Shown one piece after another: positions 46,885-54,269 of a DNA stretch of 63,300 nt. Origin of the DNA: an uncultured Bacteroidia bacterium (GTDB lineage Bacteria; Bacteroidota; Bacteroidia; Bacteroidales; UBA932). The notes beneath the pieces were generated by a model. It was not told where the DNA came from, did no database searches, and saw nothing but the letters and a program-made list of their open reading frames with translations. A program made the translations under genes and the position numbers. The DNA is taken from positions 1 through 63,300 of the forward strand of contig CADBAY010000016.1 in NCBI GenBank assembly GCA_902792815.1. Direction: 5' to 3'. Within the stretch, counting starts at the first letter, position 1. Every line of letters starts with the position of its first letter.

Positions 46885-48576
46885 TCAATACAAGAACTTT
46901 AAAACCTCCGGTGCTTTGGTGTAATCGGTAATCCAGATGTAATCCATGCCCTTGATGCGCACATGGGAGTCCCCGCCGCCGTCGGCAAAGTCATCGCCGA
47001 TAAACAGAACCTGGTCAAGGGTGTAGCCATGCTCCTGTGCGTAGCGCAGTGCTGCGTCGTACTTGTTGTACTGTTTTGCTGAAAAGTCAAACGAAGATGA
47101 ACCGCCGATATAAACGCTGTAGTCTTTGAAAATCTCGCACACTTCAGGATACATCACCCTGCGCTTGGCGCGGTCGGGGTCAAATTTGTGCTTAAGTTCC
47201 ACCGGTGCCTCGGTGCCGAGGAGCGCCATGGTGACCATTCCGGTAGCATGGAACTCAAGCGGTTCTCCGTAAATGACCTTATCATATCCATATTTGGCAC
47301 GTAAGTAGTCGTTCTGCTCGCGGAAGAATGCAGTGTCAGCCGGGAATACATCTTCACGGACGATCTTGAATTCGCCGTTCTCGACAGTGCTTTCCTGCAT
47401 GCCGTAATTGCCAAGTATGTCGATGGGATACTCACCCATTTGCTTGTACACCCGGGGACAGTTGCCTGCGCAAACCATCACCAGAGAGTATTTCTGCTTC
47501 AAAGTGTCAAGCAGTGCCCTGTTGGCAGGCTCCAGCGGACAGCGGTGGTCGGTAAGCGTGGCGTCAAGATCGAAGCAGATAAGCTTCTTCTGCTCAGCCC
47601 ACTCTCCGTAGCGGAGCGTCATAGCCTGCTCGACCTTCATGATGGCCTGAGGCTGGTCAAGCGTGGCGCTCAGCACTATGTGCTTTCCATTCTCGTCGGG
47701 AGTAAACCAGGTATAGCCCTCGTCATCGACGGTGACAGTGCCGGCGACGCTGTGGGTGAAAAGATCGGGATGGATGGCGTAGAGTACGCTGAGTATATCC
47801 CAGCTGGGGCGGTCGTAAGGCATCTGCTGGTAGAGCTTGTAGGCCTCGACCACAGGATTAGGCTCATAGAACCCAAGGTTCTGCTCGATGAGCGCACCGG
47901 GATACATGGTCTGTTTACCTATCTCGAACGGGTTCTGCCAGATGGCCGTAGGCCACTGTGCGAACACCTTCTGCATTGCCGGTATATCGTTGCGGACATT
48001 ATACTCCGAACGCTTTTTCTCGCCGTAGCTGCCCGCCATGACGGAAAGCCCCTTGGTCTTCTGCGCCACAAGGTCAACTCCGTTCAACGGAGAATAATCG
48101 TCAGGGGCGCTCTCGAGCAACTGGGCGAGCGTAGTTCCGAAGCCCAAGCTCACAAAAGTCACCGAATTGTCGGGCTGGGAGGCAAGAATCTTGCGGTACA
48201 GCGCCACTGGCTCCGGATACTCAGCAGCGGTTTTTGCGAAATCTTTCTCGCAAGCGGTATAATCCACATAATCGGTAAATTCTTGCACCGGAGTAAGGCT
48301 CATCGCCACAGGCACTTCCGGATGCCCGTAAAAAGTGCATACCGCATCGGTATATGCAGCTGCCGTAGTGCAATTCTTGTGGCAGCCTACGGCAAGTAAT
48401 TCAACCTGCCCGTTATCGACGGCACGAAGCGCGAGAGCGAGCGCCAGGGCATCGTCGATATCGTTACCCATGTCGGTTTCGATAATCATTTTGACAGGTA
48501 TTTGCGCCTCCTGCTGCACTTTAGCGCAACCGGCAACAGCAAAAACAGCAAGAATCAATAGAGCTTTTTTATTCAT
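46885..48576 (-). CDS. Nucleoside hydrolase - HAD phosphatase fusion lipoprotein
   Basis: A 563-residue protein with a lipoprotein signal (AVFAVAGC, Cys17). Residues about 28-320 are an inosine/uridine-type nucleoside hydrolase with the calcium motif ETDMGNDIDDALAL (Asp35, 39, 41, 42). Residues about 328-563 are a HAD phosphatase of the Cof/phosphomannomutase type, with FDLDATLTD (Asp336, Asp338) and the last motif IGDDFADGGGDS. The first half would cleave nucleosides to base and ribose, and the second would remove phosphate, for example from nucleotides. It follows the ribokinase gene by 25 bases, completing a salvage route. Confidence 0.88.
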   Translation of the reverse strand: MNKKALLILAVFAVAGCAKVQQEAQIPVKMIIETDMGNDIDDALALALALRAVDNGQVELLAVGCHKNCTTAAAYTDAVCTFYGHPEVPVAMSLTPVQEFTDYVDYTACEKDFAKTAAEYPEPVALYRKILASQPDNSVTFVSLGFGTTLAQLLESAPDDYSPLNGVDLVAQKTKGLSVMAGSYGEKKRSEYNVRNDIPAMQKVFAQWPTAIWQNPFEIGKQTMYPGALIEQNLGFYEPNPVVEAYKLYQQMPYDRPSWDILSVLYAIHPDLFTHSVAGTVTVDDEGYTWFTPDENGKHIVLSATLDQPQAIMKVEQAMTLRYGEWAEQKKLICFDLDATLTDHRCPLEPANRALLDTLKQKYSLVMVCAGNCPRVYKQMGEYPIDILGNYGMQESTVENGEFKIVREDVFPADTAFFREQNDYLRAKYGYDKVIYGEPLEFHATGMVTMALLGTEAPVELKHKFDPDRAKRRVMYPEVCEIFKDYSVYIGGSSSFDFSAKQYNKYDAALRYAQEHGYTLDQVLFIGDDFADGGGDSHVRIKGMDYIWITDYTKAPEVLKFLY

Positions 48577-48601
48577 TTATTCGTTTATTAATTGCCTACT
48601 A

Positions 48602-49504
48602 TTATAAACTCTCAATTTCGTTTGCGTAAGGAGCGGATGTCTGGGCTCCCATGCGGGTAACGGCAATGGATGAAGCCAGGGTTGCAATGCGGGCCGCCTC
48701 GATAAGGCTCTTGCCCTGCGAGAGAGCGGCTACCAAAGCGCCGTTGTACACATCTCCCGCACCTGTGGTATCAATCGCTTTAACTTTGCGGGAAGGCACG
48801 AACTCACGGCCTTCCTGCGTACAGACTAACGAGCCTTTGCTTCCCATGGTAACGATGACATTTTTAACGCCTTTGGCAAACAGCACCTCAGCTGCCCTGG
48901 CGGCATCGTCTTCAGATTCTACATGAACCCCGGTGAGCTGCTCCGCTTCGGTCTGGTTGGGCGTAATGAGCCAGATGCGGCTGAAAAGCTCTTCAGGCAC
49001 AGGGTTCATGGGCGCAGGATTCATGATGGTCTTAATCCCCAGAGAATGGGCAAGCTCTACTGCGCGGACCACCGTGGGCATTGGAATCACCAGCTGAACC
49101 AGCAGATAGGAAGCTCCCTCCATGGTGGAGCGGGCGGCGTCGATATCGGCAGGCAGAAGATCGTTGTTGGAACCGGGGGCCACAGCTATGCAGTTCTCGG
49201 CATTGTCGTCAACGAAAATCAGTGCCGTCCCGGTAGGCGTGGCTGAAAGTTTGATACATGAGGTATCAATGCCGTCAGCGGCAAACTGGGCGGAGAGCAT
49301 CCCCCCGCTGGCGTCGTTGCCAAGACATGTGATGAACACTACATCAGCCCCCAAACGTGCTGCGGCGACAGCCTGATTTGCGCCCTTGCCACCATTAGTC
49401 CTAAGTAATGTTGCCCCTCTAATGGTTTCGCCGGGCAGTGGCAGCCTCCTGACGCGGACCGTAAGGTCAACGTTAGAGCTCCCCACAACAATAATCTTTT
49501 TCAT
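48602..49504 (-). CDS. rbsK: Ribokinase
   Basis: A 300-residue PfkB-family kinase. It has the ribokinase N-terminus VVGSSNVDLTVRVRRLPLPGETI, the first signature NGGKGANQAVAAARLGADV, and the second signature DTTGAGDVYNGALVAALSQG with the catalytic Asp. It phosphorylates ribose to ribose-5-phosphate in the cytoplasm. It is the first gene of an operon with the nucleoside hydrolase-HAD fusion, which would supply ribose. Confidence 0.94.
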   Translation of the reverse strand: MKKIIVVGSSNVDLTVRVRRLPLPGETIRGATLLRTNGGKGANQAVAAARLGADVVFITCLGNDASGGMLSAQFAADGIDTSCIKLSATPTGTALIFVDDNAENCIAVAPGSNNDLLPADIDAARSTMEGASYLLVQLVIPMPTVVRAVELAHSLGIKTIMNPAPMNPVPEELFSRIWLITPNQTEAEQLTGVHVESEDDAARAAEVLFAKGVKNVIVTMGSKGSLVCTQEGREFVPSRKVKAIDTTGAGDVYNGALVAALSQGKSLIEAARIATLASSIAVTRMGAQTSAPYANEIESL

Positions 49505-49638
49505 ATGTAGATATGATGGTTATTAGTTATTGCAAAAGCATTTGAACATTTCTTCAAATTTATGCAAAATATTATGCAATAAAAACTTTTTGTTCCCTTG
49601 CATCGTCATAATCGGACAGTCCGCCGGCAGCTATATAA

Positions 49639-49667
49639 AAAAGCTCCCGGGGGTTCCGGGAGCTTTT
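49639..49667 (-). terminator. Intrinsic terminator of the adhesin operon
   Basis: AAAAGCTCCCGG and CCGGGAGCTTTT form a perfect 12-base stem around a 5-base loop. On the minus strand it is followed by a T-rich run. It lies 19 bases beyond the adhesin stop codon. The remainder of 49505-49638 is AT-rich leader of rbsK with no other feature seen. Confidence 0.85.
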
Positions 49668-49685
49668 AGACAATCAAGCGACAAG

Positions 49686-52481
49686 CTACAAATCCAACAC
49701 TGCATTGCCGTCTGCATCGGCTTTCCACTTACTGAGAGTGTAGTCGCTGTAAGAGAAAGCATTGAGCTTGGCGGGCACGGTGCTGCCATCCTTATAAACG
49801 GCCGCGGCAAATGCCTCGTTGTCGGAAACGACCACGCTCTCGCCTGCCTCGCCGATGGGCAAAGAGTCAATGTAGTAGTTGTTGGAAACGGTTATTGCCC
49901 TGTCGGGAAGTATTCCATATAGGGCGCCGAACTGAGTCGAAGAGCTACCAACGGCAGAGCCTCCCACAAGCAGCCTGTCTGCAGTAAGATTTGCTGTGCA
50001 GTTGGAGACCAGGCCGGTTCCGGCAGCGCTCAAAGAAACATATCCGAGCAAACCGCCTGCGGAAGGATGAGCCATGGCAAGATCACAGACTATCTTTGCA
50101 TGGGAATAGCAGTTTACAATCTTGAAGGTACTGCCGCTGTCGCTGCAGCGGGCCCAACCCACAATACCGCCGATCATGCTGTCACCCTTTTCCGGATCGC
50201 CGCCAGTGTCGCACGCTGTGGCGCGGACAGTAACAGAAGACGCTACACCGCTGTTGTAAATATCAACGGGGCCATTGGCATCAGGATACTCATAGCCCAC
50301 GATTCCACCTACGCTGTATTTTCCGGAAATTTCCGATCCGCCGTCAATCAAGCACCCGTCAATAAGGTTGGAAGTGCCGCCTTTGGCGATAGCACGTCCT
50401 ACTACACCACCGACACCATCACCGGAGGCCGTGACTGTGGATTCTTTAGTCACCTTACAATACTTGATCGAACCGGTGTCAAGCCAACCTACTATACCAC
50501 CCACATTCAGTGTGCCGCTTATTTCAGAATCGCTCACCTCACAGGATGATATATCAAGATTTGTTTTGCCCATAGCATAGCCAACGATTCCACCTGTCCT
50601 CTGCGCACCAATCACCTTGGAGCCATCAACCACTTTACAGTCAATGATATGAGGAGCATTTTCAGTCAGGCCGGCAATGCCGCCAACGTTGTATGCTTTG
50701 GTTGCAGTAACGACAGCACCCTCGGCTACACAACTCTTGAGAGTAGCATTCTCAAGGTAACCGGCTATACCGCCGGTAGTAACCCTCCAGGTATCACACT
50801 CCGCTGAATTAGAAACTACGCAGCCATAGGCATAGCAGCCGCTCATAGTACCCTTGATGATATAGCCGACGACTCCACCTACACCTCCGAAAGCATTAAC
50901 CCTGAATTTTGACGCATAAACATTGCCAAAATTGATGCAATCCTTGATGGTATTGTCCACCCCGGCAGTGCAGCCGACGATTCCGCCCATAAAACTGGTC
51001 TGGTCGTTTTCGTTTACAAGCGAACCATAATTATTGCAGGAGTCAATCTCTCCGGTACCGTCGGCCTGGCCGGCTATACCGCCTATAACGTTCTTAGCTC
51101 CAGCCGAAGCTGCCTCGTTGCGCACGTTTCCGCGGTTGAAACAGCTATACATACTTCCGGTAGAAGCCCAGTTACCTACTATACCGCCAATCATGGTCTT
51201 TGACCCGGCGTCAGCGGCAACTTTAACCAGACAGTGATTAAACACATATTTAATGCTGGTTGCTCCGTTGGCTTTACCTACTACACCTGCATACATCCAG
51301 TTGCTGTCGTCGGTGCTTCCGGAATGTACAATAGCGCTCTCTCCATCCCAGTGCTCGCCATCATCGGTACCAAGATATATATTCTTTATGAGAGGCGTGC
51401 CGGTATCGGCAGTGGATGCAAACAGGGCCGCATCATTATCGGAAGTGATGCTCAGATTGTAGATATAGTGATTCTGGCCGTCGAATGTTCCGGCAAAACC
51501 CTTTACGGGGCTCATAGGATACCCGGCAAGGTCGATATCGGCACCCACGAACACCACATCGTCCGATGCCACCTCAGCCTTGTTCCATACATCCATATCA
51601 TACGCATCCTGAATATAGTAGCAGCGATTTGCAATACCTGCCACCGCCACCGAGCCGAACGACTTACCCGCGTTGCGGTTAAAGTTGACGGAAGAAGATG
51701 CGGAGCGGTAGTAGGCTTTAGTCTCGCCCTGCCGCTTGCAGATCATCTTCATACCTTTCAGGAAAACACTAGGCACGACTGCCATCGTGTAGGTTCCGGG
51801 GGCCATGGTCGGAGTCTCGGAGCAGATGGTGACTGCAGTAGTACGGTTACCGTCTGCAGGTATTGCAGTAACGCCTGAGGCGTTTATAGTGACCGCGCCA
51901 CCAATGACCGGCGAGATAGATTCATAACTGAGGATATTACCGTCAAGGACCACATATTCAATGTCGGGATCGGTGATGGTAAACTGCAGCACGCTGAAAG
52001 AGTTGCGCAACTGTACTCCACCCTCGAGGGCGGCCTTGTCGGCTGCTGTACCGACGGCCACAAATGCGGCCGGATCGGAGAAAGAACCTGCAGGACAAGT
52101 CTGAAGCGCAGGGATTTCAGTTGCAATCGAACTGCCGGAAATGCTTAAACTGCTGCTGTAAGGAGATACCACATAGAAAGGGCCGGTAGCGGCAGCATCG
52201 ATGACACCGTTGAAGGTGTTGGTAGAGGGATCGTAGGTAAAAGGAGTAACAGTACTGCCATAGCAGAGGGCAATCTGGTCTCCCTCGTCCCATACGAAGG
52301 ACAAGCCATCCAGATGCGACTTGGTAAGCTCCCTGGATGCAGGGAAAGAGAAAGGAACAAGCTCCCCGGAAACAGCCGAAGGATCATTGATATCGACCGG
52401 GTTGTCGATGAGAGCTTCCTTATTGCAGGAACTCAGAACCGCAACACTGGCGGCAAGGACAATAAACAATAACTTTTTCAT
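49686..52481 (-). CDS. Fimbrillin-like lipoprotein with GLUG-type repeats (adhesin)
   Basis: A 931-residue protein. A lipoprotein signal (MKKLLFIVLAASVAVLSSC) precedes a fimbrillin-type beta domain (about 35-290: LDGLSFVWDEGDQIALCYG, PFYVVSPYSS, MAPGTYTMAVVPS). A long array of GLUG-like repeats follows (about 310-860), each with GGIVG plus a Cys-containing strand such as GSMYSCFNRGNV or ATLKSCVAEGAVV. The repeats form a beta-solenoid. It is probably a surface adhesin. The start at 52481 has an unusually strong Shine-Dalgarno (AAGGAGGAA, 8 bases upstream), rare in this phylum. A 49-residue ORF ends 16 bases before it. Confidence 0.85.
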   Translation of the reverse strand: MKKLLFIVLAASVAVLSSCNKEALIDNPVDINDPSAVSGELVPFSFPASRELTKSHLDGLSFVWDEGDQIALCYGSTVTPFTYDPSTNTFNGVIDAAATGPFYVVSPYSSSLSISGSSIATEIPALQTCPAGSFSDPAAFVAVGTAADKAALEGGVQLRNSFSVLQFTITDPDIEYVVLDGNILSYESISPVIGGAVTINASGVTAIPADGNRTTAVTICSETPTMAPGTYTMAVVPSVFLKGMKMICKRQGETKAYYRSASSSVNFNRNAGKSFGSVAVAGIANRCYYIQDAYDMDVWNKAEVASDDVVFVGADIDLAGYPMSPVKGFAGTFDGQNHYIYNLSITSDNDAALFASTADTGTPLIKNIYLGTDDGEHWDGESAIVHSGSTDDSNWMYAGVVGKANGATSIKYVFNHCLVKVAADAGSKTMIGGIVGNWASTGSMYSCFNRGNVRNEAASAGAKNVIGGIAGQADGTGEIDSCNNYGSLVNENDQTSFMGGIVGCTAGVDNTIKDCINFGNVYASKFRVNAFGGVGGVVGYIIKGTMSGCYAYGCVVSNSAECDTWRVTTGGIAGYLENATLKSCVAEGAVVTATKAYNVGGIAGLTENAPHIIDCKVVDGSKVIGAQRTGGIVGYAMGKTNLDISSCEVSDSEISGTLNVGGIVGWLDTGSIKYCKVTKESTVTASGDGVGGVVGRAIAKGGTSNLIDGCLIDGGSEISGKYSVGGIVGYEYPDANGPVDIYNSGVASSVTVRATACDTGGDPEKGDSMIGGIVGWARCSDSGSTFKIVNCYSHAKIVCDLAMAHPSAGGLLGYVSLSAAGTGLVSNCTANLTADRLLVGGSAVGSSSTQFGALYGILPDRAITVSNNYYIDSLPIGEAGESVVVSDNEAFAAAVYKDGSTVPAKLNAFSYSDYTLSKWKADADGNAVLDL

Positions 52482-52497
52482 AACTCTTCCTCCTTGT

Positions 52498-52647
52498 TTA
52501 ATTGTCCCACCCGTCGAAGGGGTCGATTTGATCAATGTCCTCGTTGGTCACGGAGACACATAACAAGTCCTCACTTTCCATGAGGACACTCTCACTCTCC
52601 GGAGCACAATACTCCGGGAATCTTTGCATAATTTTTGTTTTAATCAT
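52498..52647 (-). CDS. Small acidic ORF before the GLUG adhesin gene
   Basis: A 49-residue peptide with no signal: basic start MIKTKIMQRF, then PEYCAPESESVLMESEDLLC, then VSVTNED and the tail IDPFDGWDN. It shares Y-x-x-P-D/E-S-E, a later L/I-C-x-S/V and an acidic-aromatic end with the 45-residue ORF before the other fimbrillin-like gene (28136-28273). It starts 20 bases after the esterase stop and ends 16 bases before the adhesin ATG, so it is in the same transcript. The function is unknown. Confidence 0.7.
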   Translation of the reverse strand: MIKTKIMQRFPEYCAPESESVLMESEDLLCVSVTNEDIDQIDPFDGWDN

Positions 52648-52667
52648 AAGTATGTGGTTTTTGATCA

Positions 52668-53606
52668 CTAGATATCTGCTCTGCGGTCTTCCAGCCAGCG
52701 CTCAAGTATCTTGAAAAAGTCAGCCCTCTGACCGGGTGAAAGCTTATCAACACCGTATTCAGGAGTAGTGAAACCCCAGCCATGGCCGCCGCTGGTAAAG
52801 ATATGCAGCTCGCCGGGGACCTTGCATTTGATCATTTTGAAATAATACCTCAGGCTGTTCTCGGGAGGGACGGTTTTATCGTCCTGGCAGAGCAGCAGAA
52901 GCGTCTGGGGAGTAGAAGCATTAACCTGATTCTCAAGGGAATAGTACTCCACAAGGTCAATCTTGTTGTCGGTCAGGTTGGAGCGCGTCCCCTTGTGGGT
53001 AACATCCTGCTCGAGAGTGATCACCGGATAAACAAGCACACTGAAGTCGGGCCTGGTCACGGCGTCGACCCAAAGCGTAGAAGCGCTGGCGGCCAGATGC
53101 CCGCCTGCCGAGAAGCCTATGATTCCCAACTGCTTTATCCCCCACTCTTTCTGGTGGGCGCGGCAGTAACGGAACGCATTCTGCACATCCGTCAGAGGCA
53201 CCTTGCAATGATGGTTGGGCATACGGTAAAGTACCACGCAGCAGGCTATTCCGTGCTTGAGGCACCAAGCGGCCACGCGCGTGCCCTCGTTATAAGAGGA
53301 GCAGTACTTATACCCACCGCCGGGGCAGCAGACAAGCATCTGCCCGTTACCCTTCTTGGGAAGATAAATGTCGATGTAAGGATCGTTGATATTGCCAAGG
53401 TTACCGTCACCGGTCAACTCATGGGCTCCGCGGAGCTCATTGTCGTCGCAGGGGCCGAGAGTCACGCTCACTCCGTTCTCAACTATACCTTTATCGACGG
53501 TCTGTCCTTCGGGATAAAGCTTGAGGGAAATGGAAGGTTTTATATTCTGGGCAGAGCCTACAAAAGCAAAAAGGGCCGCAAGGGCCCCTAAAACAAGTTT
53601 ACGCAT
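52668..53606 (-). CDS. Secreted alpha/beta hydrolase (acetyl-esterase-like)
   Basis: A 312-residue enzyme with signal peptide (ending AFVGSAQ). The alpha/beta-hydrolase pattern is VCCPGGGYKYCSSYNEG (oxyanion HGG-like), nucleophile elbow GFSAGGHLAAS, Asp in CQDDKTVPPENS and His in SGGHGWGF. It resembles BD-FAE/xylan acetyl-esterase-like enzymes of gut Bacteroidales that deacetylate plant glycans. The ATG at 53606 is two bases after the ferredoxin stop, so it is the second gene of that operon. Confidence 0.9.
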   Translation of the reverse strand: MRKLVLGALAALFAFVGSAQNIKPSISLKLYPEGQTVDKGIVENGVSVTLGPCDDNELRGAHELTGDGNLGNINDPYIDIYLPKKGNGQMLVCCPGGGYKYCSSYNEGTRVAAWCLKHGIACCVVLYRMPNHHCKVPLTDVQNAFRYCRAHQKEWGIKQLGIIGFSAGGHLAASASTLWVDAVTRPDFSVLVYPVITLEQDVTHKGTRSNLTDNKIDLVEYYSLENQVNASTPQTLLLLCQDDKTVPPENSLRYYFKMIKCKVPGELHIFTSGGHGWGFTTPEYGVDKLSPGQRADFFKILERWLEDRRADI

Positions 53607-53607
53607 A

Positions 53608-53781
53608 TTATTCTCCCGGAGCAATTGCGCCCATCGGGCAAGCGTCGGCACAAGTGCCGCAATCTATACAAACATCGGGATCGATGGTGTAAACATCTCC
53701 TTCTTTGATAGCGCCGGTAGGGCATTCGCCCTGGCAGGTGCCGCAAGCTACGCAGGTGTCTGCAGAAATTTTGTAAGCCAT
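53608..53781 (-). CDS. 2[4Fe-4S] ferredoxin
   Basis: A 57-residue protein with two classical cluster motifs, CVACGTCQGECP (10-21) and CIDCGTCADACP (38-49). It is a clostridial-type low-potential electron carrier in the cytoplasm, used for example by pyruvate:ferredoxin oxidoreductase or Rnf. It has a good -7 element (TAAATTTG, 53805-53812). Being operon-mates with a secreted esterase is unexpected and probably reflects shared transcription rather than function. Confidence 0.95.
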   Translation of the reverse strand: MAYKISADTCVACGTCQGECPTGAIKEGDVYTIDPDVCIDCGTCADACPMGAIAPGE

Positions 53782-53804
53782 AATCTTAATTTTTATTAGT
53801 TACG

Positions 53805-53812
53805 CAAATTTA
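53805..53812 (-). promoter_or_regulatory. -7 element of the ferredoxin operon
   Basis: The minus strand reads TAAATTTG, 23 bases before the ferredoxin ATG. It drives the ferredoxin-esterase run, possibly also the small ORF and adhesin. Confidence 0.6.
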
Positions 53813-53854
53813 GGTATTGTATTTGAATTATCAAGTACCAAAGAATATATTTTT

Positions 53855-53862
53855 TAACTTTG
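53855..53862 (+). promoter_or_regulatory. -7 element five bases from the DUF1573 ATG
   Basis: TAACTTTG ends at 53862 and the ATG is at 53868, again predicting little or no leader. It excludes the longer frame starting at 53817. Confidence 0.55.
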
Positions 53863-53867
53863 CAGCT

Positions 53868-54263
53868 ATGAGAAAGAACATCATTATCCTGACTCTCTCG
53901 CTTCTGTGCGCTCTTCCTGCAGCGGCGCAGAAAGATTTCGGCGGGATTGCCCGCTTCGGGAGCACCGTGCACGACTTTGGCAAAATTGATACCAGAGACG
54001 GTGCGGTCAGCTGCACATTTGAAGTAACCAACATCAGTTCGGCTCCTATGAACATCTTTGCCGTAATCACAACTTGCGGCTGCACCTCTGTCAAATGGAC
54101 CCGGACCGATATCGCCCCCGGCGAAAAAGGCACCATAGAGGTGACATATAAAAACGACGAAGGGCCTTATCCTTTCGACAAGACCCTTACTGTCTATTTG
54201 TCCGGCATTGACAAGCCGGTCATCCTTCATGTTAAAGGCGTAGCCTATAAAGGTAAAAAATAG
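53868..54263 (+). CDS. DUF1573 domain secreted protein
   Basis: A 131-residue protein with a signal peptide (ending LPAAAQ) and one DUF1573 immunoglobulin-like domain: STVHDFGKIDTRDGAVSCTFEVTN, ITTCGCTSVKWTRTDIAPGEKG and an end strand ILHVKGVAY. The CGC motif is typical. The role of these abundant Bacteroidetes periplasmic proteins is not known. Convergent with the M16 peptidase gene, with only 6 bases between them. Confidence 0.88.
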   Translation: MRKNIIILTLSLLCALPAAAQKDFGGIARFGSTVHDFGKIDTRDGAVSCTFEVTNISSAPMNIFAVITTCGCTSVKWTRTDIAPGEKGTIEVTYKNDEGPYPFDKTLTVYLSGIDKPVILHVKGVAYKGKK

Positions 54264-54269
54264 CCTTTT

